Assembly: GCF_022637455.1 (NCBI RefSeq)
Contig: NZ_CP093341.1
Location: 496,001-560,000 of the forward strand
From: Lysobacter sp. S4-A87
Lineage (GTDB): Bacteria; Pseudomonadota; Gammaproteobacteria; Xanthomonadales; Xanthomonadaceae
Direction of reading: 5' to 3'
DNA: 64,000 bases
The translations under genes were made by a program, and so were the position numbers. Under the pieces are notes generated by a model that searched no databases, was not told where the DNA came from, and saw only the letters and a program-made list of their open reading frames with translations. This document shows positions 26,150-33,023 of the stretch, piece by piece (within the stretch, counting starts at the first letter, position 1; each line of letters begins with the position of its first letter).

Positions 26150-27046
26150 ATGCATCCGGACCACCGCGACTATTTCAAGTTCACGTCCATGGCGCGTTTG
26201 GACAAGTCGATCAATGCGCTCATCGGCATCGTCGAAGGCATCGCCATCGACGGCCACATCAACGACCTCGAAATCGGCTACCTCACGCTGTGGTTGGCGG
26301 AGCACGAAGAGCTTCGGGACCAGCACCCGTACAACGAGCTCGTTCCTGTGGTCACCGCTGCGCTGGCCGACGGGATCCTGACGGAAGACGAACGTGAGGA
26401 CATCGTCTGGCTGTGCGAACGCCTGCGTTCGACCGAGTTCTACGATCGGGTTACGGCCGACCTGCAGCGCCTGCACGCGATCATGGGAGGTATCGTCGCT
26501 GACACCCGCATATCCGTGGACGAGTTGCGGGCCCTGTCGGCGTGGATGGACGAGCACGAGCACCTCAAGACATGCTGGCCGTTCGACGAGGTCGGCAGCT
26601 TGATCACAGGCGTTCTCGCCGACAAGCAGATCGACGAGAAGGAGCATGCGATGCTCCACGCCTTCTTCTCGGAGTTCACCGTATTACTCGACAGCCGAAC
26701 CATCACTCGGGCGCCGCTATCCGAAGGCCAGGCCATCGTCGGACTGTGCGCCGTCGATCCCGATATCAGCTTCCTCGACAAGGGTTTTTGCTTCACTGGC
26801 GCGTCGTCACGCTTCAGTCGTGCCGAGTTTGAGCAACTGGTCGCGGAGTTGGGCGGATCGGCGCATTCGTCACCCTCCAAGAAGGTCAGTTACCTGGTCA
26901 TTGGTGCGGAGGGCAACCCATGCTGGGCCTTTGCGTGCTACGGGCGCAAGGTCGAGAAGGCGATCGAGTTGCGCAAGGCGGGCTCACGCGTTGTCATCGT
27001 CCATGAACTGGATTTTCATGACGCATTGGCCGATCACGGTCACTAA
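26150..27046 (+). CDS. Duplicated TerB-like domain protein with C-terminal BRCT domain
   Basis: 298 residues from the ATG at 26150. Two clearly related helical repeats fill residues about 10-95 and 105-190. Each has a form like LIGIVEGIAIDGHINDLE, then AEHEELRDQHPYNEL, then LADGILTEDE; they resemble the TerB tellurite-resistance fold with acidic loops. Residues about 215-298 form a BRCT domain: KGFCFTGASSRFSRAEFEQLV, KKVSYLVIGAEGN, then KAIELRKAGSRVVIVHE. BRCT domains bind DNA ends or phosphopeptides, so a DNA-damage or defence role is possible. It follows the HIT gene by 173 bases and is probably its own unit. Confidence 0.8.
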   Translation: MHPDHRDYFKFTSMARLDKSINALIGIVEGIAIDGHINDLEIGYLTLWLAEHEELRDQHPYNELVPVVTAALADGILTEDEREDIVWLCERLRSTEFYDRVTADLQRLHAIMGGIVADTRISVDELRALSAWMDEHEHLKTCWPFDEVGSLITGVLADKQIDEKEHAMLHAFFSEFTVLLDSRTITRAPLSEGQAIVGLCAVDPDISFLDKGFCFTGASSRFSRAEFEQLVAELGGSAHSSPSKKVSYLVIGAEGNPCWAFACYGRKVEKAIELRKAGSRVVIVHELDFHDALADHGH

Positions 27047-27131
27047 CCATTGCAGCTTCCTCAGGCGGCGGCCGGAGTCGATGAGTTCACGACTCCGAGC
27101 CTTCAAGCCAGAATCATCTCGGAGAGGAACG

Positions 27132-27398
27132 ATGCCTACGCGCGCTCTGTTTATTCTCGACAATGACGAGTCGGCGGTCGTGGAGCCGTGGCACGACAGC
27201 GGTCCGATGACTCAGTACATTCGGGGCCGCAATGTCTTCGCCGTACGACTCATTTGGAATCGCACGCATGTTCCTACGGACATGACATATGAAATCTACG
27301 CCGAGCCCTTCATCGATGAGGGTGTTGCCATTGCGCGTGCTCGACAACGCAATCGTGACTACCCACACGAAGCGGTTCCCCCCGAGGGGTTGTTTTGA
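27132..27398 (+). CDS. Hypothetical small protein
   Basis: 88 residues, no family recognised. GGAGAGG is 6 bases upstream of the ATG. The protein is soluble, starts TRALFILDNDE, has a central FAVRLIWNRTH strand-like segment and ends in an Arg-rich helix followed by PPEGLF. Codon use and length suggest a real gene. It lies 85 bases after the BRCT protein in the same direction. Confidence 0.6.
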   Translation: MPTRALFILDNDESAVVEPWHDSGPMTQYIRGRNVFAVRLIWNRTHVPTDMTYEIYAEPFIDEGVAIARARQRNRDYPHEAVPPEGLF

Positions 27399-27461
27399 CT
27401 GGTTCGACCATGGACCGGTCGCACGATCAGCCTTGGACACAGTCGTCAAGGCCTTGGCCGT

Positions 27462-27698
27462 CTAGGTGTCACCTCGCGGGGCGAACAGCAGATCGGCGAC
27501 AGTGTTCAGACCTTTCAGGAATTCATCGCGAACTGCCGGGCTAAGGTCGCCCTGGCGATAGCGCTCATCGTGTACGGCCACTCCTCGGAGTGCAGTCGCA
27601 CAGATGGCCTCACGTGAAGGGGAAGCTTCAATGATCGCCAACAGGGCCCATTGCATGGCCGTTAGCTGGCCTTCTAGAAAGGCATCTTTCTCGTCCAT
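27462..27698 (-). CDS. Hypothetical small protein
   Basis: 78 residues on the minus strand, with GGAGGA 7 bases before the ATG. It begins MDEKDAFLEGQLTAMQWALLAIIEA and is mostly helical by composition, with no signal or membrane segment. I recognise no named family. It is convergent with the preceding small gene and divergent from the membrane protein at 27891. Confidence 0.6.
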   Translation of the reverse strand: MDEKDAFLEGQLTAMQWALLAIIEASPSREAICATALRGVAVHDERYRQGDLSPAVRDEFLKGLNTVADLLFAPRGDT

Positions 27699-27890
27699 TG
27701 GAAGTCCTCCGTACGATGGTCATGGCCGCCATTATCCTGCCTTGCGGCGCAGGCCGAGGGGTTGGGGTAAAGCAGTAGAGTGACTACCGGTCGAAGAGTC
27801 CAGTGGTCACGCGGGCGTACTCCAATCTTGCGCTGGAGTGGAGGCGTAGTGGTTGGCATCGTAGGATGGAATCTTTGCCTAGGAGGGGCT

Positions 27891-28574
27891 ATGCAAAAGA
27901 CTCAATCCCGTGTTGGCATCTCAATCACCGCCGCATACTTCGCTCTGCTGATCGCTTGGTACTGGGACCAACCCCGCCTCATAGCGGACCTGAAGCCCAA
28001 TGAATTGGGCGACTTCCTAGCGGGCGTATTCGGACCCGTCGCCTTCTTTTGGCTCGTTCTCGGCTATTTCCAACAAGGTGAAGAGCTTCGGCAGAACACG
28101 AACGCGCTTGAGATGCAAGCCCAGGAGCTCAAGCACTCGGTTGAGCACCAAGGGGAGATGGTTGTAGTAGCAAGGCAGCAGCTTCAAACCCAAATCGACG
28201 CGATTAAAGAGGAAGCGGAGAGGCGCGTACGAGCAGCGAAGCCAAAATTCCGCTTCACCAAGGTCGGTCACAGCATCGGCAGCTTCGGAATTCTGCTCAA
28301 CATCCGTTGCCAGAACGTCGGAAATACGGCAACAGATATCAATCTAGCCTTCACCAACACCGAGCTATCAGGCTCGCCTTCTCCCGTACCACGCCTTGCG
28401 ACGGGAGACTACTGGGACATTCAATGCAAGGTTCCTGAACGCCTAGTGTTGCCCACGGAGCTTCGCATTCTCTATACGGATGCCCTTGCGGTGGGTGGCG
28501 TTGCGGTCTTCCGCATTGACCAGAAGCCCAATGGGGACCGGTTCGACTGGACCTTTCATGAAGAACAGGTTTGA
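27891..28574 (+). CDS. Two-TM membrane protein with cytoplasmic coiled coil
   Basis: 227 residues from the ATG at 27891, which has AGGAGGGG directly upstream; an open frame extends to 27780 but is not needed. Two membrane segments (about 8-24 and 43-60, with FLAGVFGPVAFFWLVLGYFQQGEELRQN split across the second and what follows) lead into a coiled coil (65-120, ALEMQAQELKHSVEHQ) and a beta-rich C-terminal domain. Proteins with this GDFLAGVFGP / FFWLVLGYFQQGEEL pattern are common hypotheticals in accessory regions. The function is unknown; a membrane sensor or effector is possible. Confidence 0.75.
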   Translation: MQKTQSRVGISITAAYFALLIAWYWDQPRLIADLKPNELGDFLAGVFGPVAFFWLVLGYFQQGEELRQNTNALEMQAQELKHSVEHQGEMVVVARQQLQTQIDAIKEEAERRVRAAKPKFRFTKVGHSIGSFGILLNIRCQNVGNTATDINLAFTNTELSGSPSPVPRLATGDYWDIQCKVPERLVLPTELRILYTDALAVGGVAVFRIDQKPNGDRFDWTFHEEQV

Positions 28575-28870
28575 CCTGGCTGCGGGATTGGAATCTGCGT
28601 TGCAGAGCCGCGGATCCGCCCCGCACGCGCCACCTCCAGCGCTGCACCCAGGCGATGGCCGGCGCTTCACTAGGTGCATTGGCCCTGCGCTCGCGGCTCA
28701 CGTCCAGATGCCGGTTCACTGTGGTCCGCCATAGGTCGTTATGGAAGGCCACTACCGCCACGGCCACCGAAGCAGGAGGCGAGTCATGCAAAGCATCGTA
28801 GTGGCGAGCGTCGCAGCCGGTGAGATTCCGGGCAGCTCTGATGCCAACTCGAATCACGAAGGAGCAGGGC

Positions 28871-29140
28871 ATGGATTTTGAGAAGTGGTACAGGAAGGAA
28901 GAGCGCAAGGCCACGGCCCTGCTCTGGAAGGGCAGTGCGATGGTGCTGGCCGCCCCGATGGCATCGGGCATGCTCAAAGGCGTCGCCGCGACTGCGCCGG
29001 CACTGATTCAACCGATCCTTAGTGTCTTCCTTTGGGGGCCAACACTCTTCATGGCGGGCGCGATCGTGACGGTCGCCGCGGCTGGCTGGAAAATCTGGCG
29101 TCTGCACAGTGATCCATTCTCGCTATATGAGGATCATTAG
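28871..29140 (+). CDS. Small two-TM hypothetical protein
   Basis: 89 residues from the ATG at 28871, with GGAGCAGGG just upstream. A charged N-terminus (FEKWYRKEERKATALLW) precedes two hydrophobic segments (about 25-45 and 53-75) and a short polar tail. No family recognised. The 296 bases before it (28575-28870) contain no gene I can support. It is the last gene before the first dif-like site. Confidence 0.55.
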   Translation: MDFEKWYRKEERKATALLWKGSAMVLAAPMASGMLKGVAATAPALIQPILSVFLWGPTLFMAGAIVTVAAAGWKIWRLHSDPFSLYEDH

Positions 29141-29217
29141 TTCGCAGAATCCAGCGTAGATCGGCTCGGACGGGCTAGGGCGAGCTGGTCATCGCAAGTA
29201 GTAACGAGCGTTAAAAC

Positions 29218-29245
29218 CTTAGACATAAGATGTGTTATGCGAAGT
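29218..29245 (-). other. dif-like XerC/XerD recombination site A
   Basis: Read on the minus strand: XerC-type arm ACTTCGCATAA, 6-bp centre CACATC, XerD-type arm TTATGTCTAAG. The CGCATAA and TTATGT cores, the 11-6-11 spacing and the orientation match gammaproteobacterial dif. The XerD arm is less canonical in its last five bases. It shares the arm cores with site B, 3362 bases away, in the same orientation. Confidence 0.65.
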
Positions 29246-29254
29246 AACATATTG

Positions 29255-29270
29255 ATTTATAATTATAAAT
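29255..29270. repeat. 16-bp perfect AT-only palindrome beside dif-like site A
   Basis: ATTTATAATTATAAAT is its own reverse complement and lies 9 bases beyond the XerC-type arm of site A, within a 237-base gap (29141-29377) that is strongly AT-rich compared with the rest of the window. No gene is supported in that gap. It may be an accessory protein-binding site or promoter DNA of the element. Confidence 0.55.
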
Positions 29271-29377
29271 TGTCTCGGAAACCCGCGCAACTCCAGCCTG
29301 AGCGGCATGGGATGCAGCGGGCGGAGCTATGCTCGAATCTTAGAAAGTAAGACGCCCCCTAATCGGCCACCCTGACT

Positions 29378-29647
29378 ATGAGCAGTTTCCAGGAAGACTT
29401 AGCTGCGGCTGACGACGCCAGACGGAAATTCGTTGACCGTTGTCTGGTCGTACTTCAAGGCGTACGGACGATGCGGCCAGATATCTCAGAGTTGGTCGAC
29501 AGGCTCGGCCTAGGCGAGAACGTTGCCGCGGAGTGGATCTGCACACCAGGGCCGACAGGGGAAACTCCGGCCGACCTGATTGCCGCCGGGCGAACCGAGG
29601 AAGTCAGGTCAATGATCCTGAAAACACTGCATGGGTTCTCGGCGTAG
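29378..29647 (+). CDS. Small protein resembling MbcA/ParS/Xre toxin-binding domains
   Basis: 89 residues. The C-terminal half (AAEWICTPGPTGETPADLIAAG, then EEVRSMIL) follows the W-x-x-x-P...TP-x-DLI...G..EEV pattern of the antitoxin MbcA/ParS toxin-binding domain (DUF2384). No DNA-binding domain is visible, so it is shorter than full antitoxins. The C-terminus of the broken gene at 30426-30964 has a related segment (EWLCAPTRETGTTPVELLQ), so both may be paralogues. No good ribosome-binding site is visible. No RES-type toxin is adjacent. Confidence 0.55.
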   Translation: MSSFQEDLAAADDARRKFVDRCLVVLQGVRTMRPDISELVDRLGLGENVAAEWICTPGPTGETPADLIAAGRTEEVRSMILKTLHGFSA

Positions 29648-29676
29648 CTACCCTCGAAGGACCTCCGGGACGACTC

Positions 29677-29776
29677 GACTACTTGGGGCCTAATCGCTCC
29701 CAGTGAGAAGGGATTGTCGTACGGTGGTGCTCGCTGGAAGCGGGGAGAACCCCATGCCCATTTGGACACTGCCTAC
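29677..29776. repeat. 100-bp direct repeat, copy 1
   Basis: 100 bases matching copy 2 (30349-30448) at 88 positions without gaps. It includes a vestigial exonuclease C-terminus (DYLGPNRSQ then stop), an intergenic spacer with a GGGGAG ribosome-binding site, and a vestigial start MPIWTLPT of the following gene family. It is therefore the scar of a deleted tandem copy of the exonuclease/MPIW gene pair. Confidence 0.85.
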
Positions 29777-29817
29777 GAAACCGGGTTCACATCTTGGTCG
29801 AGAGCGCCACTTCTAGG

Positions 29818-30378
29818 ATGCCTGAGCCAACATACCTATTCCTGGATACCGAATGGGCCGACCAGGCAGGCTCCGAGTTGGTGAACATTGCTCTGATCAG
29901 CGAAGACGGAAGCCAGGTGTTCTACGCCGAGCGGGATCCTTTACCGGAAGAGCCAACCGATTTCGTTCGGCAGGTGGTCTATCCATTGCTGGATCGTGGC
30001 GAGGTAGCCATGCCGGATGCAGTAATGACGACCGCACTGCGGAAGTTCATAGCTGGCACGCGCGAACCTTATGTGCTGGCGGACTATCCAAACGACTTGA
30101 AGCTACTGAGGCATGTCATTGCCGGCTTCGACGATCTCGGTGTGGACGCTGCTACGCATGGCCTCATCCCGAACCCCGTTACCACACTGATGTTGAAAGA
30201 TGGGCTTATGGCGATGCTGGTCGAAGACTGGTTCGCGTCGCACCCTGAGGACGCCGCTCGTCGGCATCACGCGTTAATCGATGCCCAGGCCCTCCGGATG
30301 GCTTGGCTGGCAGCAACCCGTCGCATCCAGGCCGACTGGGCGCGACAGGACTACTTGGGGCCCAATCGCAACCAGTGA
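29818..30378 (+). CDS. DEDDh-type 3'-5' exonuclease-like protein
   Basis: 186 residues from the ATG at 29818 (a TTG at 29794 would add eight). YLFLDTEWADQAGSELVNIALISEDG gives the D-x-E of motif I in two adjacent stretches; YPNDLKLL supplies motif II Asp; RRHHALIDAQALRMAW supplies the His and Asp of motif III. This is the DEDDh pattern of RNase T/Rv2179c-like exoribonucleases. All four acidic residues and the His are present, so activity is plausible. It ends in DYLGPNRNQ, which is duplicated as a remnant upstream. It is followed after 47 bases by a frameshifted gene. Confidence 0.75.
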   Translation: MPEPTYLFLDTEWADQAGSELVNIALISEDGSQVFYAERDPLPEEPTDFVRQVVYPLLDRGEVAMPDAVMTTALRKFIAGTREPYVLADYPNDLKLLRHVIAGFDDLGVDAATHGLIPNPVTTLMLKDGLMAMLVEDWFASHPEDAARRHHALIDAQALRMAWLAATRRIQADWARQDYLGPNRNQ

Positions 30379-30448
30379 GAAGGGCTGGTCCTAGGGTGGT
30401 GTTCGCTGGAAGCGAGGAGAACCCAATGCCCATATGGTCACTGCCTAC
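30349..30448. repeat. 100-bp direct repeat, copy 2
   Basis: Second copy of the repeat at 29677-29776. Here it spans the end of the exonuclease gene (DYLGPNRNQ and stop), the 47-base spacer with a GAGGAG ribosome-binding site, and the start (MPIWSLPT) of the next gene, so this copy is in its functional context. Confidence 0.85.
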
Positions 30449-30964
30449 AGTTGCGCAGGAACCGATGGTGCATCTGCATCGTTGGCGCGTTTACCGTTTC
30501 ACGCAGGATGACCAGCATTGGGACGTCCTAAGTGGCCGGGACCTCGAACATGATTGCGGGCGAGCTAGCACCCCCATTTCGTGTTTGACGCGGGCGGTCT
30601 CCGGGTTCAAACGCGGAGTGGGCGGGCATACAACTTGGTGGGCCGTCCGGGACTTGATGGCGATGCGCTCTACGTGTTCCAAGCGAAATACGGCACCAAA
30701 GCTCCGAAAGGCCGGCAGCTGGACGAAGTCACGGATGAATACTGGAACCAGATGAGGGCTGAGGTCTGGCCGCGCTTTCAGGCCGCAGCTCCTGTGCTGG
30801 CTGCAGAGCTTTTGAGCTTATCCATGCCCGAGGACCAACTGTTTGAGTGGCTTTGCGCGCCTACCAGAGAAACGGGGACCACGCCTGTCGAACTGCTGCA
30901 GTCTGGACGGGAGCAAGACGTCCACCGGTTGATTCTCTGGCTATCTGCGGGCTTTCTTGGCTAA
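30426..30964 (+). pseudogene. Frameshifted MPIW-type protein with ParS/MbcA-like C-terminus
   Basis: The gene starts at 30426 (MPIWSLPT, with GAGGAG 6 bases upstream) and runs in frame to about 30571. It then continues in the frame that yields VFDAGGLRVQTRSGRAYNLVG and ends at the stop at 30962-30964. The switch point is a run of five C at 30571-30575. One extra C would give ...ASTPHFVFDAGGLRV... and restore an ORF of about 180 residues. The C-terminal ~45 residues resemble the ParS/MbcA-like segment of the 29378 gene. This could be a true frameshift or a homopolymer sequencing error. Confidence 0.7.
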
Positions 30965-31158
30965 TCACGGGGCTTCAGAACACGCCGGAGGGCTGCAGCT
31001 AAAGGAGTTACGTTCTTTGGCTGTTCTCGTCGGAAGTAGCAACTATGGTTGACGGGGCGTAACAGGAATGCTTGGTTCGACTCCGAGCCAGTGCATCAAG
31101 TTCGGATGGCTTCATGATTCTTTCCTTTCGCCCAACACGGATCAGGAGGACATGAGAA

Positions 31159-31377
31159 ATGACGGTACCTAGCGAACGCTCTTGGGCGGTGATCGAAGCG
31201 CGCAACTTCCTTGAAAGGGTCCGCGCTGACGAAACGCTCCCCGAGTCCATCAGAGCCGAAGCGAATCGACTCCTCAGACACTATCCGTCAAAGTCGGACG
31301 TGATACGGGCGGGGCTCCAGGAATTGGCCCAGCCTAGGTTGGTCATTGAGCCTGTGTTTGCCAGCGACACAGACTAG
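31159..31377 (+). CDS. BPSL0761-like small protein
   Basis: 72 residues. The pattern ERSWAVIEARNFLERV, then PESIRAEANRLLRHYPSKSDV, is that of BPSL0761-family proteins, which are short, helical and of unknown function. AGGAGG lies 11 bases before the ATG. The C-terminus (RLVIEPVFASDTD) is variable in my recollection of the family. Preceding bases 30965-31158 contain no gene I can support. Confidence 0.65.
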   Translation: MTVPSERSWAVIEARNFLERVRADETLPESIRAEANRLLRHYPSKSDVIRAGLQELAQPRLVIEPVFASDTD

Positions 31378-31589
31378 GTCTCCAGACTGAGATCTGGTGG
31401 ACTGAAGGCCGCTCGGCGCTCAGATTTCGCGATGTTGGCCGCAGAGCGGCCCCACGAGCATCGTTCGGGCCCTAAACAGAAGCATCGGGTCTGCATCGGC
31501 TAATAGGCCGCAAGCGGCCTCAGCCGGCGTACTGGTGTAGAGCCAAAGAGTGGACCATTCCACCATTTTTATTCCGCAAAAGCATGATC

Positions 31590-31802
31590 CTAAAGGGTTT
31601 TTCTGCCCCTATGTGCCAGTTTTACACGTATCTCGGCCGTACCCCAGAATGGATCAGCGATGCGAACATCACGCGCCCGAAGCACTCGTTTAATAGCGGC
31701 CCTGATCTCGACCGGTTTCGTCAGAATGCATGCCATGACAGCTCGGTACCTGAGGCGAACCGCTTGGTCTGACCAATTGGGGCTGGAGGCTCCATCCACC
31801 AC
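31590..31802 (-). CDS. Hypothetical small protein with VEIRAAIK motif
   Basis: 70 residues from a GTG; no family recognised. It is kept because a partial second copy of the same reading frame occurs upstream (31875-31935). The two copies share VEIRAAIK-x-VLRAR while differing mostly at synonymous positions (R, A, I, R, A and R codons all differ), which is a sign of selection on protein. The start is weakly supported. Confidence 0.4.
   Translation of the reverse strand: MVDGASSPNWSDQAVRLRYRAVMACILTKPVEIRAAIKRVLRARDVRIADPFWGTAEIRVKLAHRGRKTL
31653..31713 (-). repeat. 61-bp diverged repeat, copy 1 (coding VEIRAAIKRVLRAR on minus)
   Basis: Matches 31875-31935 at about 44 of 61 positions with no gap; period 222 bases. 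It lies inside the small minus-strand gene at 31590-31802. Confidence 0.7.
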
Positions 31803-31874
31803 AAGTTCTTGTCATCACTTCAAGATTTCCACATCGCATCAATACGTAGCGCGATCTTTTGGCGTAAGGACGGC

Positions 31875-31935
31875 ATCAGGCATCCGGCGACACCGAGCTC
31901 GAAGCACTCCTTTGATTGCGGCTCGGATCTCGACG
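31875..31935 (-). repeat. 61-bp diverged repeat, copy 2 (remnant coding VEIRAAIKGVLRAR)
   Basis: Second copy, read on the minus strand as VEIRAAIKGVLRARC. It is preceded in frame by TAA and TGA and followed by a stop after about 17 more residues, so it is a truncated gene remnant. The rest of 31378-31962 holds nothing else I can support. Confidence 0.65.
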
Positions 31936-31962
31936 CACAACGCTACTCATTATTCGACGGCT

Positions 31963-32430
31963 TTAGTCGCGTGAGGTTCTAAATTGCTCGAGCTCTTGCG
32001 ACAGGCGAGTTAGCCGGATATCCAATTGGTTCATCCGGTCTGATAGGTTCTGCCCACGGTGGTCTCTCAGTGCGTCTCCCAGTTCGTCAATGGGCCGCTG
32101 ATCATCCTGAGCTTCGACACGCAGTTTCCTCCAAAGGACGACGAGGGCTTCTGGCACCGCGCAGCCATCCTGATTGCCTAGGCGGCGTTGAAGAGGTCCA
32201 TAAAAGAAGCTTCGTAAGGCCGGATGGATCACGTTGGGGGAACCTCGCCCAAGAACCATCCGGATGTGCTCGACGGTGGGCTGGACTTTATGCTCGATCA
32301 GCACCATCGCGACCTCATGGACGAGGTCCTCATTGACCCGGCCGTTGTCGGGGCTGATCCGAACGCGGCGCCTCCAAGCCTCAGTGACTGGGCCTCTGAT
32401 CAGCTCGTGTATATGACTTGCAGTGAGCAT
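31963..32430 (-). CDS. Short KfrA-like DNA-binding protein
   Basis: 155 residues. Residues about 35-85 carry the KfrA N-terminal pattern (VQPTVEHIRMVLGRGSPNVIH), close to that of the island protein at 18714 (ERPTVERVRLELGRGSP). Unlike that protein it has only a short C-terminal helical region (DRMNQLDIRLTRLSQELEQF) that could form a small coiled coil. It may be the regulator of the dif-bounded element. The gene is oriented away from dif-like site B, which lies 150 bases upstream of its start. Confidence 0.75.
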   Translation of the reverse strand: MLTASHIHELIRGPVTEAWRRRVRISPDNGRVNEDLVHEVAMVLIEHKVQPTVEHIRMVLGRGSPNVIHPALRSFFYGPLQRRLGNQDGCAVPEALVVLWRKLRVEAQDDQRPIDELGDALRDHRGQNLSDRMNQLDIRLTRLSQELEQFRTSRD

Positions 32431-32579
32431 GGCTGTGGGGGTAAGGGACTGATATTCAACGCTGGTTGGGGCGCCTGGTCCGGACCTTTCCGGATTTATT
32501 GCGGTGGTAGTTCGGCTGACTGCTTTCTATCCGGAGGTTTGGAGTAGAGCGAGAGCCAACGCGCCAGCTTGCGCATGGT

Positions 32580-32607
32580 GGTTGACATAATATGCATTAT
32601 GCGAAAT
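32580..32607 (-). other. dif-like XerC/XerD recombination site B
   Basis: Read on the minus strand: XerC-type arm ATTTCGCATAA, centre TGCATA, XerD-type arm TTATGTCAACC. The arm cores and 11-6-11 spacing match gammaproteobacterial dif closely, better than site A. It lies in the gap 32431-33023, where no gene is supported; GGGNAGGG octamers found on either side of this region point toward it. Confidence 0.7.
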
Positions 32608-33023
32608 AGGATGCGCAGGATGCTGCGCGGGTTATTCAGGCCCGTAGGCCATAACCGGGCTCAGTAAAGCTGTGACATTTGTAGGCTCGCTCGGCCGTTT
32701 CACAGCGACGAGAGTGTCGAACAACCACAGAGCAACGTGACTGCGACGAACGACACCATTTTTGCTTGTGCCATGCCTCCCCCTTTAGGCAACGCGAAGC
32801 GAACTTCCGCTCCTGGCTGGAGTCGGACATTAGCACCAGTCTGGCCGTCCCGACCGCCCCGGGCGGAATGTCCGCTCCGGATAGGAAGTGGTCACCCTCC
32901 CCCGCTCGATTGCGCGACCGCCCAGCTTTGACTGATCCGCTTTGATCGCGTGCAGCGGCCTGGATTAGCGAGCCCCCGATGCGAACGCACCGTGAAGATT
33001 CTGACCTCTGGGGTGAGCGCAGA

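Larger units (their letters stand above)
17339..29217. other. Putative genomic island (integrase, Hxs system, Thoeris-like genes)
   Basis: Inferred region. It starts beside a tyrosine recombinase gene whose 3' end faces the left chromosomal flank. It contains a KfrA-like protein, a His-Xaa-Ser system, a TIR/macro pair, a HIT protein and several small unrecognised proteins, with visibly lower GC from about 23.7 kb on than in flanking genes. No tRNA gene or clear direct att repeat was found at the left edge, so the exact ends are unknown. The right limit is set at the first dif-like site only for convenience; the island and the dif-bounded segment may be separate insertions. Confidence 0.45.
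29218..32607. mobile_element. Putative Xer-dependent element between two dif-like sites
   Basis: A 3.4-kb segment bounded by dif-like sites A and B in direct orientation. It contains only small genes: a ParS/MbcA-like ORF, a DEDDh exonuclease, a frameshifted partner gene, a BPSL0761-like protein, duplicated minus-strand ORFs and a KfrA-like gene. It has no integrase or transposase. Elements that integrate at dif using host XerCD (IMEX, filamentous phages of Xanthomonas) have this structure. Gene decay and duplications suggest an old, possibly fixed insertion. Inference from site structure and content. Confidence 0.5.
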
